Positions 28,001 to 37,145 of a DNA stretch of 64,000 nucleotides are shown in pieces. The notes beneath the pieces are model-generated. The model searched no databases and was not told where the DNA came from. It was given only the letters and a program-made list of their open reading frames with translations. The DNA comes from an uncultured Rhizobiaceae group bacterium (GTDB lineage Bacteria; Pseudomonadota; Alphaproteobacteria; Rhizobiales; Rhizobiaceae): NCBI GenBank assembly GCA_937958815.1, contig CALGMR010000020.1, forward strand, positions 1-64,000, written 5' to 3'. The position numbers and the translations under genes were made by a program. Position 1 is the first letter of the stretch. Each line of letters begins with the position of its first letter.

Positions 28001-28708
28001 ATGACCTTCAGCGCTTCAATCATCACGCTTTATCCAGACATGTTTCCAGGCTCCCTTGGCCAGTCTCTTGCTGGCAGAGCCCTGGAGCGTGGTGATTGGT
28101 CATGTGAAGCAATCCCCCTGAGGGACTTTGGCGACGGCAAACACGCCAATGTGGATGACACTCCTGCAGGCGGTGGCGCAGGCATGGTGTTGCGCGCAGA
28201 CGTTTTGAGCCAAGCCATTGATTCAGTCATCCAGCCTGAAGACACACGCCCCCGCTTGCTCATGTCTCCCCGCGGCAAACCGCTGACACAAAAGCGCGTA
28301 CGTGAGTTTGCGGCAGGCGACGGTGTTGTCATTGTCTGCGGACGGTTTGAGGGTGTCGACCAGCGCGTGATTGATGCACGCAATCTGGAAGAAGTCTCTA
28401 TTGGTGACTACATTCTTTCAGGAGGTGAGGTGGCTGCCACTGTTCTGCTGGACGCAATTGTGCGTCTCTTGCCTGGTGTGATGGGCAATGATGCTTCCGG
28501 CACCCATGAAAGTTTTGAAAACGATCTTTTGGAACATCCTCATTATACACGACCCGCTGTTTGGGAAGGTCAAACAATTCCCGAAGTGCTGACATCTGGC
28601 AATCACAAGAAAATTGCTGAGTGGCAACAGGAACAATCGGAAGCTCTGACCAAATCGCGCAGGCCTGATTTGATGGCCAAAAGACAGAAAACCCTAGACA
28701 AAGACTGA
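28001..28708 (+). CDS. trmD: tRNA (guanine-N1)-methyltransferase TrmD
   Basis: A 235-residue SPOUT (knotted) methyltransferase that makes m1G37 in tRNAs and prevents frameshifting. The features are [47 protein letters not shown] and the SAM-binding knot [11 protein letters not shown]. The ATG at 28001 fits the family start; GTG two codons upstream is the alternative. It is separated from rimM/rpsP, its usual operon partners, by about 17 kb. rplS follows after a 215-bp gap. Confidence 0.97.
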   Translation: MTFSASIITLYPDMFPGSLGQSLAGRALERGDWSCEAIPLRDFGDGKHANVDDTPAGGGAGMVLRADVLSQAIDSVIQPEDTRPRLLMSPRGKPLTQKRVREFAAGDGVVIVCGRFEGVDQRVIDARNLEEVSIGDYILSGGEVAATVLLDAIVRLLPGVMGNDASGTHESFENDLLEHPHYTRPAVWEGQTIPEVLTSGNHKKIAEWQQEQSEALTKSRRPDLMAKRQKTLDKD

Positions 28709-28923
28709 CTTCTGGCCTAAAGCACCCTCGATTTTCGGAAAAACCGAATTGACGGGTGAATTCGCCTTGGTTCTTCGCATCAGCGGAAACCATCCGGCGG
28801 CTGGCAAAACTTTTGTTTTGTAACAGCGTTCGGATCAGGCGCTCTGGCTTGCTTATAAACAAAACAGCGTTTGTTAAATCCTTGAAAATATAGGGGCGGC
28901 AGCGTGATGAAAAGGTAAATACG
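28709..28923 (+). promoter_or_regulatory. rplS leader region
   Basis: A 215-bp gap before rplS with two small hairpins: TTCGG/CCGAA, and CAAAAC-TTTT-GTTTTG at 28805-28820. TTGC-TTATAAA promoter-like text follows near 28850. The length suggests that rplS has its own leader or promoter. No known riboswitch is recognised. Confidence 0.35.
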
Positions 28924-29457
28924 ATGAATATCATTGAGCAACTCGAAGCCGAGCAAGCCGCTTCTATTGAAGCAAAACGCGAAATCCCAGCATTCTCTCC
29001 AGGTGACACGGTGCGTGTTCTTGTGCGTGTGACTGAAGGCAGCCGTACACGTGTACAGGCCTATGAAGGCGTTTGTATCTCTCGCAAAGGTGGCGGCATC
29101 AACGAGAGCTTCACAGTTCGCAAAATTTCTTACGGTGAAGGCGTGGAACGTGTGTTCCCGATCTACTCACCACTTGTTGAAGGTGTGGAAGTGATCCGCC
29201 GCGGTAAAGTCCGTCGTGCGAAACTTTACTATCTTCGCGGTCGTCGCGGTAAATCTGCGCGTATTGTCGAAAACACGGGCGTTCGTTCCAAGAAACTTAA
29301 TGAAGCAGAACGCGCAGCGTTTCTTGCTGAAAAGCAGCGCATCGAAGCTGAAAAAATTGCGGCCGCTGAAGCGCTTGCAGTTGAAAAAGCCGCCGAAGAT
29401 GCAGCTGCAGCAAAGGCCGCTGAAGAAGCAGCTGCTGCTGAGGGTTCTGCTGAATAA
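28924..29457 (+). CDS. rplS: 50S ribosomal protein L19 with Ala/Glu-rich tail
   Basis: Residues 1 to about 120 are standard L19 ([56 protein letters not shown]), located at the 30S-50S interface. The last 55 or so residues form a tail of Glu, Lys and Ala (for example [20 protein letters not shown]). Similar tails are on S16 and in FtsY in this window. A clear terminator follows, so it ends its transcription unit. Confidence 0.97.
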   Translation: MNIIEQLEAEQAASIEAKREIPAFSPGDTVRVLVRVTEGSRTRVQAYEGVCISRKGGGINESFTVRKISYGEGVERVFPIYSPLVEGVEVIRRGKVRRAKLYYLRGRRGKSARIVENTGVRSKKLNEAERAAFLAEKQRIEAEKIAAAEALAVEKAAEDAAAAKAAEEAAAAEGSAE

Positions 29458-29485
29458 GCAACGTATTCAAATTTTGAATTGGAAA

Positions 29486-29517
29486 GGGCGTAGATCACAT
29501 CGATCTGCGCCCTTTTT
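29486..29517 (+). terminator. Rho-independent terminator after rplS
   Basis: GGGCGTAGATC pairs with GATCTGCGCCC around a five-base loop, with an AAA/TTT extension and a T5 tract. Confidence 0.9.
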
Positions 29518-29526
29518 GTTTCGTTT

Positions 29527-30534
29527 CTAAAACCGAATTTCAATTCCGTCTTTTTGAAATTCCACTTCGCCTGCGCGTATGAGCTTTACAGACCCTAGGT
29601 AAGTCTTTCCCGCTTTGCCCGGAATCTTGCGCCCGGCAAAGGCCGTGTATGTGGCTTGGTGTTTGGTCAAGGGTTTGCCTTGGCTTGCAGCATAGACACC
29701 GTCTTCACTCCGAACTTCCAACAACACTTCATCACCTTTCTTGAGGTTGATGAATTTTGCATAAAACACCAGAGGTGTATTCGTTGTCGGGGGAACCACT
29801 TCATTTCTGAGCAGTGTTTTGCCATTCACGGGTCCATTGGCAAAACCGGCATCGATCAACGGTTGATTGCGTGAAACAATGTCGCTCCATGCGGTTTTTG
29901 AAAATAGGTTGTCGAGTGACCGTCCCGCGCATCCATCCCCCAATTTCGAATTGGTCAACAAGTCGCGCACCTGACCATCTTTACGAACAGTGACGTGCAC
30001 ATGGGGAAATTGGGTTGAACCTGAAAGACCAACTTGCCCGATTTTTTGTCCCCTGTGGATCGTGTCGCCTGATTTCACGTTCACACTGCCATTTTTCATA
30101 TGGCAAATCTGCGATGACCAACCTTTATATCCAGCACTGCTGTGATCAATCACAACACCATTGCCGCATTCTGCACCTTTGACGGCTGCAAAATCAGCTT
30201 TTGTTTCGACCAATTTGTCTGCAACACCATCACGAACACGCAAAACAATGCCATCTGCCATCGCCAAGACATTAACGCCTCGGTTCATTTCTTGAAAACT
30301 GCGGACGCGAATATCTGTTCCCTTGTGACCGTCATACGTCGCCTGTCCGCACATGGGGTCCAATCGACCTGTGGTCGGGTCAAGATCAGTTAGATTTTGC
30401 ACAAAGCACTCTGGCCCGTTCACACAATCCAAAGGTGCAGAAAACTGAGGCAGCTCCTGCGCGTAGGTCACACCGCCCAAAATTTGGCCAATGAACATTG
30501 CGCCAAGTGCGGTGGTTGCAAACCAGAATTTCAT
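29527..30534 (-). CDS. M23 family metallopeptidase (LytM-like), exported
   Basis: A 335-residue exported protein with a Sec signal ending near VTYAQ. The peptidase core has GHKGTDIRV (first metal ligands, H.G.D), a GIVLRVRDG strand, GNGVVIDHS, the ICHMKNGS segment, and the second metal-ligand motif HVHVTVR. A unique C-terminal beta-rich domain follows. Family members cut peptidoglycan cross-bridges; the H.G.D / HVH set suggests it is catalytically competent. The start at 30534 gives the signal peptide; the frame extends upstream to 30630 without reason to use it. It diverges from leuB. Confidence 0.88.
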   Translation of the reverse strand: MKFWFATTALGAMFIGQILGGVTYAQELPQFSAPLDCVNGPECFVQNLTDLDPTTGRLDPMCGQATYDGHKGTDIRVRSFQEMNRGVNVLAMADGIVLRVRDGVADKLVETKADFAAVKGAECGNGVVIDHSSAGYKGWSSQICHMKNGSVNVKSGDTIHRGQKIGQVGLSGSTQFPHVHVTVRKDGQVRDLLTNSKLGDGCAGRSLDNLFSKTAWSDIVSRNQPLIDAGFANGPVNGKTLLRNEVVPPTTNTPLVFYAKFINLKKGDEVLLEVRSEDGVYAASQGKPLTKHQATYTAFAGRKIPGKAGKTYLGSVKLIRAGEVEFQKDGIEIRF

Positions 30535-30657
30535 ATCAATGCCTTTGTTTGATAGCCCTTTTGCTTGAAAACAAGCGGCCTTCGTTTTAAGCCTCTGCAG
30601 ACATTCTTGCCTGCTGAACTCTCTTGTCATAGCAGGCCATCAAGACAGGACAAAATA

Positions 30658-31770
30658 ATGGCAAACCGCAAACTTTTTCTTCTTCCCGGAGACGGCATCG
30701 GCCCAGAAGCATTTGCCGAAATGCGCAAGATCATCGATCACATGAATGCAGAAGAAGGTGCTGGATTCGAGTTTGAAGAAGGTCTTGTCGGAGGCGCTGC
30801 ATACGATGCCCACGGTGAAAGCATTTCTGATGCTGACATGGAAAAAGCTATAGCGGCAGACGCTGTCATATTCGGCGCCGTTGGCGGTCCAAAATGGGAC
30901 AGTGTTCCATACGACCAACGCCCGGAAGCCGGTCTTTTGCGTTTGCGCAAAGATATGCAGTTGTTTGCCAATCTGCGGCCTGCCATTTGCTATCCCGCGC
31001 TTGCCAGCTCGTCTTCATTAAAGCAGGAACTGGTTGAAGGTCTCGACATTCTCATTCTTCGTGAGCTCACGGGTGGTGTGTATTTCGGTGAACCCAAGAC
31101 CATTGAAGACCTTGGCAACGGCCAAAAGCGTGCCATTGATACGCAAGTTTATGACACCTACGAAATCGAGCGCATTTCTGCGATGGCCTTCGAACTGGCC
31201 CGAACACGCGACAACCGCGTTTGCTCCATGGAAAAACGCAATGTCATGAAATCAGGCGTCTTATGGAATGAAGTTGTCACCGCAACCCATAAGAACGGCT
31301 ATGAAGATGTGGAGCTGTCTCACATGCTGGCCGATGCAGGCGGTATGCAACTTGTACGTCAGCCAAAGCAATTTGATGTCATCGTCACCGACAACCTGTT
31401 CGGCGATATGTTGTCGGATGTGGCGGCTATGCTAACCGGGTCATTGGGCATGCTGCCTTCCGCTTCTTTGGGTGCGCCTGATCCAATCACCAAAAAGCGC
31501 AAAGCCATGTATGAGCCTGTCCATGGTTCGGCACCTGATATCGCTGGCCAAGGCATTGCAAACCCAATCGCGATGATTGCATCACTCGCCATGTGCTTGC
31601 GCTACTCATTTGAAATGATTTCTGAAGCCAATCGTTTGGAAGGTGCCATTGCAAAAGTCTTGGACGACGGTTTGCGCACTGGAGACATCATGTCTGACGG
31701 AATGACCTTGGTGAACACACATGAAATGGGTGCGGCAGTGCTTGCCGCCTATGCAGCCTCAGCCGCTTAA
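30658..31770 (+). CDS. leuB: 3-isopropylmalate dehydrogenase
   Basis: A 370-residue NAD-dependent beta-decarboxylating dehydrogenase, the third step of leucine synthesis. The features are [10 protein letters not shown] at the N-terminus, the substrate arginines in [27 protein letters not shown], the metal aspartates in [12 protein letters not shown], and the NAD motif [17 protein letters not shown]. The ATG at 30658 has AGGA upstream; the frame extends 31 codons further without family residues. It is followed by a hairpin. Confidence 0.97.
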   Translation: MANRKLFLLPGDGIGPEAFAEMRKIIDHMNAEEGAGFEFEEGLVGGAAYDAHGESISDADMEKAIAADAVIFGAVGGPKWDSVPYDQRPEAGLLRLRKDMQLFANLRPAICYPALASSSSLKQELVEGLDILILRELTGGVYFGEPKTIEDLGNGQKRAIDTQVYDTYEIERISAMAFELARTRDNRVCSMEKRNVMKSGVLWNEVVTATHKNGYEDVELSHMLADAGGMQLVRQPKQFDVIVTDNLFGDMLSDVAAMLTGSLGMLPSASLGAPDPITKKRKAMYEPVHGSAPDIAGQGIANPIAMIASLAMCLRYSFEMISEANRLEGAIAKVLDDGLRTGDIMSDGMTLVNTHEMGAAVLAAYAASAA

Positions 31771-31790
31771 GCGACTGTTTGCCACAAATT

Positions 31791-31820
31791 GTGAAAAGCC
31801 ATGGCACATTGGCTTTTCAC
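31791..31820 (+). terminator. Hairpin after leuB
   Basis: GTGAAAAGCC and GGCTTTTCAC form a perfect ten-base inverted repeat around ATGGCACATT. There is no long T tract after it, so it may be a weak terminator or an operator for the DUF4174 gene. Confidence 0.5.
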
Positions 31821-31836
31821 ACCCTATCTTAGATGT

Positions 31837-32304
31837 ATGAGAAAAATCATTGCTTACGGCCTGATGGCCGCAATCGCTTCCACGGGTGTATTCAGTGTCG
31901 GGTCAGCAGCATCCGCAACAACGCTTGACCGTCTAAAATTCAAAAATCGTGTCATTTTGTTGTTTGCAAAGTCCCGCAGCACCGCAGGGCTAGATCAGCA
32001 AGTTGATATTTTGCGAGATTTCCGACCCGAAATGCGCGAACGTGACCTTATCGTGTTGCGCACCACTGGCAGCGAAGAAACACGTTCGGCCATTGGATAC
32101 ACATCCATAGACCGCGGAACGGCGCGCGATCTGCGCAACAAATTTAAACCGGTTGGAAGTGGCATGACTGTCATTCTTGTCGGCAAAGATGGAACTGAGA
32201 AAGGTCGTTGGCAGCGGGTGGTGCAACCTGAGGAGTTTTTTGAACTCATCGATGCCATGCCCATGCGCAAGCGCGAGATTGAAGAACAGTCCGTCACAAA
32301 TTAG
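31837..32304 (+). CDS. DUF4174 domain-containing secreted protein
   Basis: A 155-residue protein with a Sec signal (MRKIIAYGLMAAIASTG, cleavage near ASA). The DUF4174 domain contains a short thioredoxin-like fold: KNRVILLFAKS, a D...QVDIL.DF..EM.ERDL.VL segment, then VILVGKDG.EKGRW. No CXXC is present, so a redox role is unlikely. The function is unknown; members are exported. It converges on the nitroreductase gene, with nine bases between the stops. Confidence 0.85.
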   Translation: MRKIIAYGLMAAIASTGVFSVGSAASATTLDRLKFKNRVILLFAKSRSTAGLDQQVDILRDFRPEMRERDLIVLRTTGSEETRSAIGYTSIDRGTARDLRNKFKPVGSGMTVILVGKDGTEKGRWQRVVQPEEFFELIDAMPMRKREIEEQSVTN

Positions 32305-32313
32305 ACATCACTC

Positions 32314-32994
32314 CTAGTTGTGAAACGTTGCGAAATCCTCCAGCGCCGCACGTTCTGTCACCAGGCTGTTTTCAACCGCATCGGTATCTTCATAGCCAAT
32401 CGCCATGCCACAAATAACAGTTTCAATATCTGGAATATTCAACTGTGATTTGATCACATCTTGAAAATTGGCAAATGCCGCTTGCGGACAAGTGTGCAAA
32501 CCACGTCCACGGGCTGCAATCATAATGTTTTCCATGAACATGCCGTAATCGAGCCAAGAACCCATTTCCAAACGACTGTCCAGTGTGAACATCAAGCCCA
32601 CTGGCGCATCAAAAAATGTGTAGTTGCGGCCCAATTGTGCATGCATCTTGTCTTTGTCTTCACGGCCAATTTCAAGAATATTGTACAGATCCCAACCCAC
32701 TTTGCGGCGGCGACCAAGATAAGGCTCGGGAAAGACATCGGGATAGTATTTGTAAGCGCGCTTGCCGTTGTATTTCGGGTCATCATGAGCTTTCAAAACA
32801 GCCGCAGACAAAGCTTCTTTAGCTTCACCCGTCAAAACATGGACTTTCCAAGGTTGCATGTTGGTGCCCGACGGCGCGCGCGCTGCTGCATGTAGCATGT
32901 CACGAACCTCTTCATCTGCCACAGGTGTTGGCAAAAATGCCCGCACAGAACGACGACTTATAATGGCGTCGTCAACGATTTGCTTCTTGTCCAT
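32314..32994 (-). CDS. Nitroreductase family protein
   Basis: A 226-residue FMN-dependent oxidoreductase. It shows the N-terminal SRRSVRAFLPTPV motif that binds FMN phosphate, AARAPSGTNMQPWKVHVL, the NIMIAARGRGLHTCPQAAF helix, and the C-terminal ICGMAIGYED loop. These are typical of NAD(P)H nitroreductases in the NfsA/FRase group; the substrate may be a quinone, flavin or nitro compound. The start at 32994 is chosen over an upstream extension to 33075. It diverges from the cupin regulator and could share its operator. Confidence 0.9.
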   Translation of the reverse strand: MDKKQIVDDAIISRRSVRAFLPTPVADEEVRDMLHAAARAPSGTNMQPWKVHVLTGEAKEALSAAVLKAHDDPKYNGKRAYKYYPDVFPEPYLGRRRKVGWDLYNILEIGREDKDKMHAQLGRNYTFFDAPVGLMFTLDSRLEMGSWLDYGMFMENIMIAARGRGLHTCPQAAFANFQDVIKSQLNIPDIETVICGMAIGYEDTDAVENSLVTERAALEDFATFHN

Positions 32995-33092
32995 GAAATT
33001 TGGCCCGACTGCGTTTGCAACCACCTTTGACCAACCGCAAAAGAGAAACAAGGGAGCGCGTTTTGGAAATAGCAATCACCAAAACATGTTTC

Positions 33093-33119
33093 CGTGAAAT
33101 TTTGTTTGATTTTTTCACG
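33093..33119. promoter_or_regulatory. Inverted repeat, candidate operator of the cupin regulator
   Basis: CGTGAAA (33093-33099) and TTTCACG (33113-33119) are perfect half-sites spaced by 13 bases, centred about 50 bp before the regulator start. A separate ten-base palindrome, AAACATGTTT, lies at 33082-33091. Position and symmetry suit autoregulation by a dimeric XRE-family repressor. Confidence 0.55.
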
Positions 33120-33154
33120 AGAGTGATGTTTTCTCCACATTTGGAGGACTTTGC

Positions 33155-33745
33155 ATGGCTTTAGCCGCATCAATTCATGACCAAGAGTCTCAAAACGCCG
33201 AAGCGCTTGGCAATGATGTGCGAGGATTGCGCAAGTCTCGCGGCCTGACCCTGAATGAACTGGCTTTGAAAATCGGCCGTTCTGTTGGCTTTATTTCTCA
33301 GGTGGAACGCGGTTTGTCCTCACCCTCAATCGATGATCTGCGCGCCATAGCGTCTGCCTTGGACGTTCCCACCAGCTGGTTTTTTGCCCATGACGCCCAA
33401 GACGACAATGAACGTGGATTGGTGGTGCGGGCCAGCAGCCGCCGTGCTTTGGGCACACCAGAATCCGGGATTGTAGAAGAATTGCTGTCGCCCGATCTTG
33501 GTGGCTCTTTTGAAATGTTCCGTTCTGTTTTTCAGCCTGGCGCAGAATTGCCAAATGAAATCTATCGCGAAACCGAAGAAGCTGGATACGTGGTCTCTGG
33601 CCAACTCGACATTTGGATTGATGGAAAACACTTTCGTCTGATGGCGGGAGATTCTTTTCGGTTCGACCACAAGCCTTATCGCTGGAAAAATATGGGTGAA
33701 ACGCCCGCAATCGTTGTGTGGGTCGTCAGCCCACCCGTCTACTAA
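33155..33745 (+). CDS. XRE-family transcriptional regulator with cupin sensor domain
   Basis: A 196-residue protein. Residues 20-75 are a helix-turn-helix of the HipB/PuuR type (VRGLRKSRGLTLNELALKIGRSVGFISQVERGLSSPSI). Residues 115-190 are a Cupin_2 barrel (YRETEEAGYVVSGQLDIWIDG...LMAGDSFRFDHKPYRWKN) that probably binds a small ligand. Cupin XRE regulators often control amine, polyamine or sulfonate catabolism. GGAGG before the ATG is a strong start. It is 11 bp ahead of the first flavoprotein, so it is the first gene of the six-gene operon and its likely local regulator. Confidence 0.92.
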   Translation: MALAASIHDQESQNAEALGNDVRGLRKSRGLTLNELALKIGRSVGFISQVERGLSSPSIDDLRAIASALDVPTSWFFAHDAQDDNERGLVVRASSRRALGTPESGIVEELLSPDLGGSFEMFRSVFQPGAELPNEIYRETEEAGYVVSGQLDIWIDGKHFRLMAGDSFRFDHKPYRWKNMGETPAIVVWVVSPPVY

Positions 33746-33756
33746 GAGTAAAAACC

Positions 33757-36225
33757 ATGACCGAACAAAACACCCAAACCAAACTTCCATCTCATGCACG
33801 CGTCGTCATTATCGGTGGCGGTGTTGTGGGCGTTTCAGCATTGTATCATCTTGCCAAACTTGGCTGGAAGAATTGCGTGCTTCTTGAAAAGAACGAATTG
33901 ACCGCAGGCTCCACGTGGCATGCTGCGGGCAACTGCCCCAACTTTTCAAATTCATGGGCCGTTTTGAACATGCAGCGTTACGGACTGGAACTGTATCGCG
34001 GTTTAGCTGGCGAAGTTGACTATCCCATGAACTACCACGTGACAGGCTCCATTCGTTTGGCCCATTCCAAAGAACGTATGCAGGAATTTGAGCGCGTTTC
34101 TGGCATGGCCCGTTATCAGGGATTGAACGTCGACATTTGCACACCTGCAGAATTGCAAGAGCACAATCCATTTATGGAAACCCACGATCTTGTTGGCGGC
34201 ATGTATGATCCGCTGGACGGTGACATTGACCCCGCCCAGTTGACCCAAGCATTGGCCAAAGGTGCCCGTGACATGGGCCAAAAAATTGTGCGTTTTTGCC
34301 CAGCGACAGGGGTCAGTAAAAATGGTGATGAATGGACTGTTCACACAGAACAGGGCGACATCACTTGCGAATATGTCGTCAACGCAGGTGGTTATTACGC
34401 CCAGCGCATTGGTGAGTGGTTCAAACCATATGGTGGCCGCACCGTGCCGATGGTCGTGATGAGCCACCAGTATTTTCTCACAGCTGAAATTCCTGAACTG
34501 GAAGCATGGACCAAAGAAAAAGGTCATAAGCTTCCATTGGTTCGTGATGTGGATATTTCCTACTATCTGCGCCAAGATAAAAACGGATTAAACCTCGGCC
34601 CATATGAGAGAAACTGCAAAGCGCATTGGATCACGCCCGAAGATCCGATGCCAGACGATTTCTCGTTCCAGCTCTATCCAGATGATCTCGAACGCCTCGA
34701 ATTTTACATGGAAGATGCCATGGCGCGTGTGCCCATTCTTGGAACCCAAGGTGTTGAGCGCGTCATCAACGGCCCGATTCCATATGCGCCAGACGGCTTG
34801 CCACTCATTGGCCCAATGCCGGGTGTCAAAAATGCATTTGAAGCCCATTCCTTCACATTCGGCATTGCCCAAGGCGGCGGCGCAGGTAAAGTCTTGTCGG
34901 AATGGATCGTCAACGGCGCACCCGATTGGGACATGTGGGCAGTCGATCCCCGCCGCTATACAGGCTATGCCGACCACGACTATTCATTGGCCAAAGCATT
35001 GGAAACTTATGGTCACGAATACGCCATGCACTTCCCGCACCACGAATGGCCTGCTGGGCGCGACAAGAAACTGTCCGCAGTTCACGACAAGCTGAAAGAG
35101 CTGGGTGGACAAATGGGGGCCTATAATGGTTGGGAACGCGCCAACTGGTTTGCCAAAGAAGGTGACGACACATCCGAGGAGGCCACCCACACTTGGGAAC
35201 GCAACGGCCCATGGTTGCCCAGGGTGAAAGAAGAATGTGAAGCGGTGCGCGATGCCTGTGGCGTTCTTGATATGCCTGGTTTCTCACGCTTCAATTTGAA
35301 AGGTGAAGGAGCCGCTGATTGGCTGCGCAAACAAATCACTGGCGGCTTACCGAAAGTGGGTCGTTTAAACCTTGGCTATTTTGCCGACGACAAAGGGCGC
35401 ATAGTCACAGAAATGTCTGTTATCCGCCATGGCGATGACGATTTCACATTGATGACCGCAGCCGTTGCAGAATGGCATGATTTTGAATGGTTACAAAAAG
35501 CCCTGCCCGCGGATGGGTCAATCGCGCTCACAAACCACAGCACAGAATTTGCGGTGCTTTTGGTAACGGGTCCAACATCTCGTGACGTCATCTCTTCGAT
35601 TGCTGACGAAGCCGATTTGGAATCCGGTTGGCTCACCCACAACAAAGCAAAGATTGCAGGCACAGACTGTGCCTTGGCGCGCGTGTCCTTTGCTGGTGAA
35701 CTGGGTTGGGAGATTCATGCAAAGACGGAAGACATTCCAACACTATATGACGCCGTTCTTGGCGCAGGTGCAAAACCGTTTGGCATGTACGCTCTAAACT
35801 CATTGCGTCTGGAAAAAAGCTACCGCACCTGGAAAGGTGATCTGTCCACTGACTACACAATTCTGGAGGGCGGCATAGAACGTTTTGTGCGCTGGCAGAA
35901 AGAAGATTTTGTCGGCAAGGCAGCAATGGAGCAAGAAAAACAACAAGGCGTGAAAAAAGGCTTCGTCACAATGATTGTCGAAGCAGGTGATTTCGATGCG
36001 CCATATATGTCGACAATCTGGGATGGTGACACTGTCGTTGGTGAAACAACGTCTGGCGGCTGGGGCCATCGGATCAACAAGTCCATTGCCCTTGGCGTGG
36101 TCAAATCAGAATTTACCAAACCTGGGACAGAACTTGAAATCGAAATGTATGGCGAACGCTACAAAGCCACCGTTCAAGAAGACAAACCCCTTTGGGATGC
36201 GGACAACGAACGCATTCGCGCTTAA
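33757..36225 (+). CDS. DMGDH/sarcosine-dehydrogenase-like flavoprotein with GcvT domain (1)
   Basis: An 822-residue protein. Residues 15-400 are a D-amino-acid-oxidase-type FAD domain (VVIIGGGVVGVSALYHLA). His55 in the STWHAAG motif corresponds to the covalent FAD-histidine of dimethylglycine dehydrogenases. The C-terminal half is an aminomethyltransferase (GcvT) domain (GVLDMPGFSRFNLKGEGA, SFAGELGWEIH, SLRLEKSYR.WKGDL) that captures the released one-carbon unit on tetrahydrofolate. Residues after WHAAG (GNCPNFSNSW) differ from the second copy, so the substrates probably differ. The reaction is likely oxidative N-demethylation. Confidence 0.9.
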   Translation: MTEQNTQTKLPSHARVVIIGGGVVGVSALYHLAKLGWKNCVLLEKNELTAGSTWHAAGNCPNFSNSWAVLNMQRYGLELYRGLAGEVDYPMNYHVTGSIRLAHSKERMQEFERVSGMARYQGLNVDICTPAELQEHNPFMETHDLVGGMYDPLDGDIDPAQLTQALAKGARDMGQKIVRFCPATGVSKNGDEWTVHTEQGDITCEYVVNAGGYYAQRIGEWFKPYGGRTVPMVVMSHQYFLTAEIPELEAWTKEKGHKLPLVRDVDISYYLRQDKNGLNLGPYERNCKAHWITPEDPMPDDFSFQLYPDDLERLEFYMEDAMARVPILGTQGVERVINGPIPYAPDGLPLIGPMPGVKNAFEAHSFTFGIAQGGGAGKVLSEWIVNGAPDWDMWAVDPRRYTGYADHDYSLAKALETYGHEYAMHFPHHEWPAGRDKKLSAVHDKLKELGGQMGAYNGWERANWFAKEGDDTSEEATHTWERNGPWLPRVKEECEAVRDACGVLDMPGFSRFNLKGEGAADWLRKQITGGLPKVGRLNLGYFADDKGRIVTEMSVIRHGDDDFTLMTAAVAEWHDFEWLQKALPADGSIALTNHSTEFAVLLVTGPTSRDVISSIADEADLESGWLTHNKAKIAGTDCALARVSFAGELGWEIHAKTEDIPTLYDAVLGAGAKPFGMYALNSLRLEKSYRTWKGDLSTDYTILEGGIERFVRWQKEDFVGKAAMEQEKQQGVKKGFVTMIVEAGDFDAPYMSTIWDGDTVVGETTSGGWGHRINKSIALGVVKSEFTKPGTELEIEMYGERYKATVQEDKPLWDADNERIRA

Positions 36226-36245
36226 AGGCTGTAAAGGTAAATCAG

Positions 36246-37145
36246 ATGGCAAATATTGTGCTTCTTGATGGTGGTATGGGTCAAGAATTGATCGCTCGAT
36301 CTGCCAATCCACCATCACCATTGTGGTCTGCAAACGTGATGATGAACGAGCCGGATATTGTTGAGGCCGTACATGCAGAATATGTCAAAGCAGGTGCCAA
36401 GGTCTTAACTCTAAACACGTATTCCGCAACGCCAGAAAGGTTGGCGCGGGATGCGAGTGAAGATTTGTTCGAGCCGCTACAGGCAAAAGCCGTTGAGATC
36501 ATAGAAACCGCTTCCGCCAATTCTGACGTCACTTTGGGCGGATGTTTGCCTCCTTTGTTTGGCAGCTATCATCCAGAACATGCGCCTGACGAAGGAACGT
36601 GTTTGGAAACTTATCGTCAAATCGTGGCTCTGCAAGCGCCCCATGTGGACGTATTTATCTGCGAAACGCTTGGGTGTTTGCGGGAAGTTCGCGCAGCCGT
36701 TAGGGCCTGTGTCGAAACGGGTGTTCCCGTTTGGTGTGGAATGACAGCCATGGACGCCAACGGATCATTGTTACGCTCTGGTGAGACAGTTGAAGAGGCT
36801 GCACAGAGTGCCAAAGATCTTGGCGCCGCAGCGGTCGCGATAAACTGCTCGTGGCCAGAAGCTGTGACACAAGCTTTGCCTGAACTGGCCAAAACAGGCC
36901 TGCCGTTTGGCGGTTGGGCCAACGGTTTCAGCAATGCTGGTGCTGATCTGGCACTGGGTGGAACGGTGGACGGTATGGGCAAACGCAACGACCTTGATCC
37001 AGACAATTACGCAAATCACGTCATGAAATGGGTCGATAATGGCGCAACACTCGTTGGCGGCTGCTGCGAAGTCGGCCCCGCACATATTCAAAAAATTGCT
37101 GAACAGTTGAAGGCGGCTGGACACACACTTGTAGGGAATTTTTAA
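36246..37145 (+). CDS. Homocysteine S-methyltransferase (BHMT-like)
   Basis: A 299-residue zinc-dependent methyltransferase. It begins NIVLLDGGMGQELI and has the three zinc cysteines: Cys201 in AINCSW, and Cys273-Cys274 in VGGCCEVGP. It transfers a methyl group from a donor (glycine betaine, S-methylmethionine or a similar compound) to homocysteine, giving methionine. In a cluster with dimethylglycine-dehydrogenase-like enzymes the betaine reaction is likely, releasing dimethylglycine for the neighbours. The start at 36246 follows GTAAATCAG and fits the family N-terminus; upstream residues to 36192 do not. The next gene starts directly after its stop codon. Confidence 0.9.
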   Translation: MANIVLLDGGMGQELIARSANPPSPLWSANVMMNEPDIVEAVHAEYVKAGAKVLTLNTYSATPERLARDASEDLFEPLQAKAVEIIETASANSDVTLGGCLPPLFGSYHPEHAPDEGTCLETYRQIVALQAPHVDVFICETLGCLREVRAAVRACVETGVPVWCGMTAMDANGSLLRSGETVEEAAQSAKDLGAAAVAINCSWPEAVTQALPELAKTGLPFGGWANGFSNAGADLALGGTVDGMGKRNDLDPDNYANHVMKWVDNGATLVGGCCEVGPAHIQKIAEQLKAAGHTLVGNF

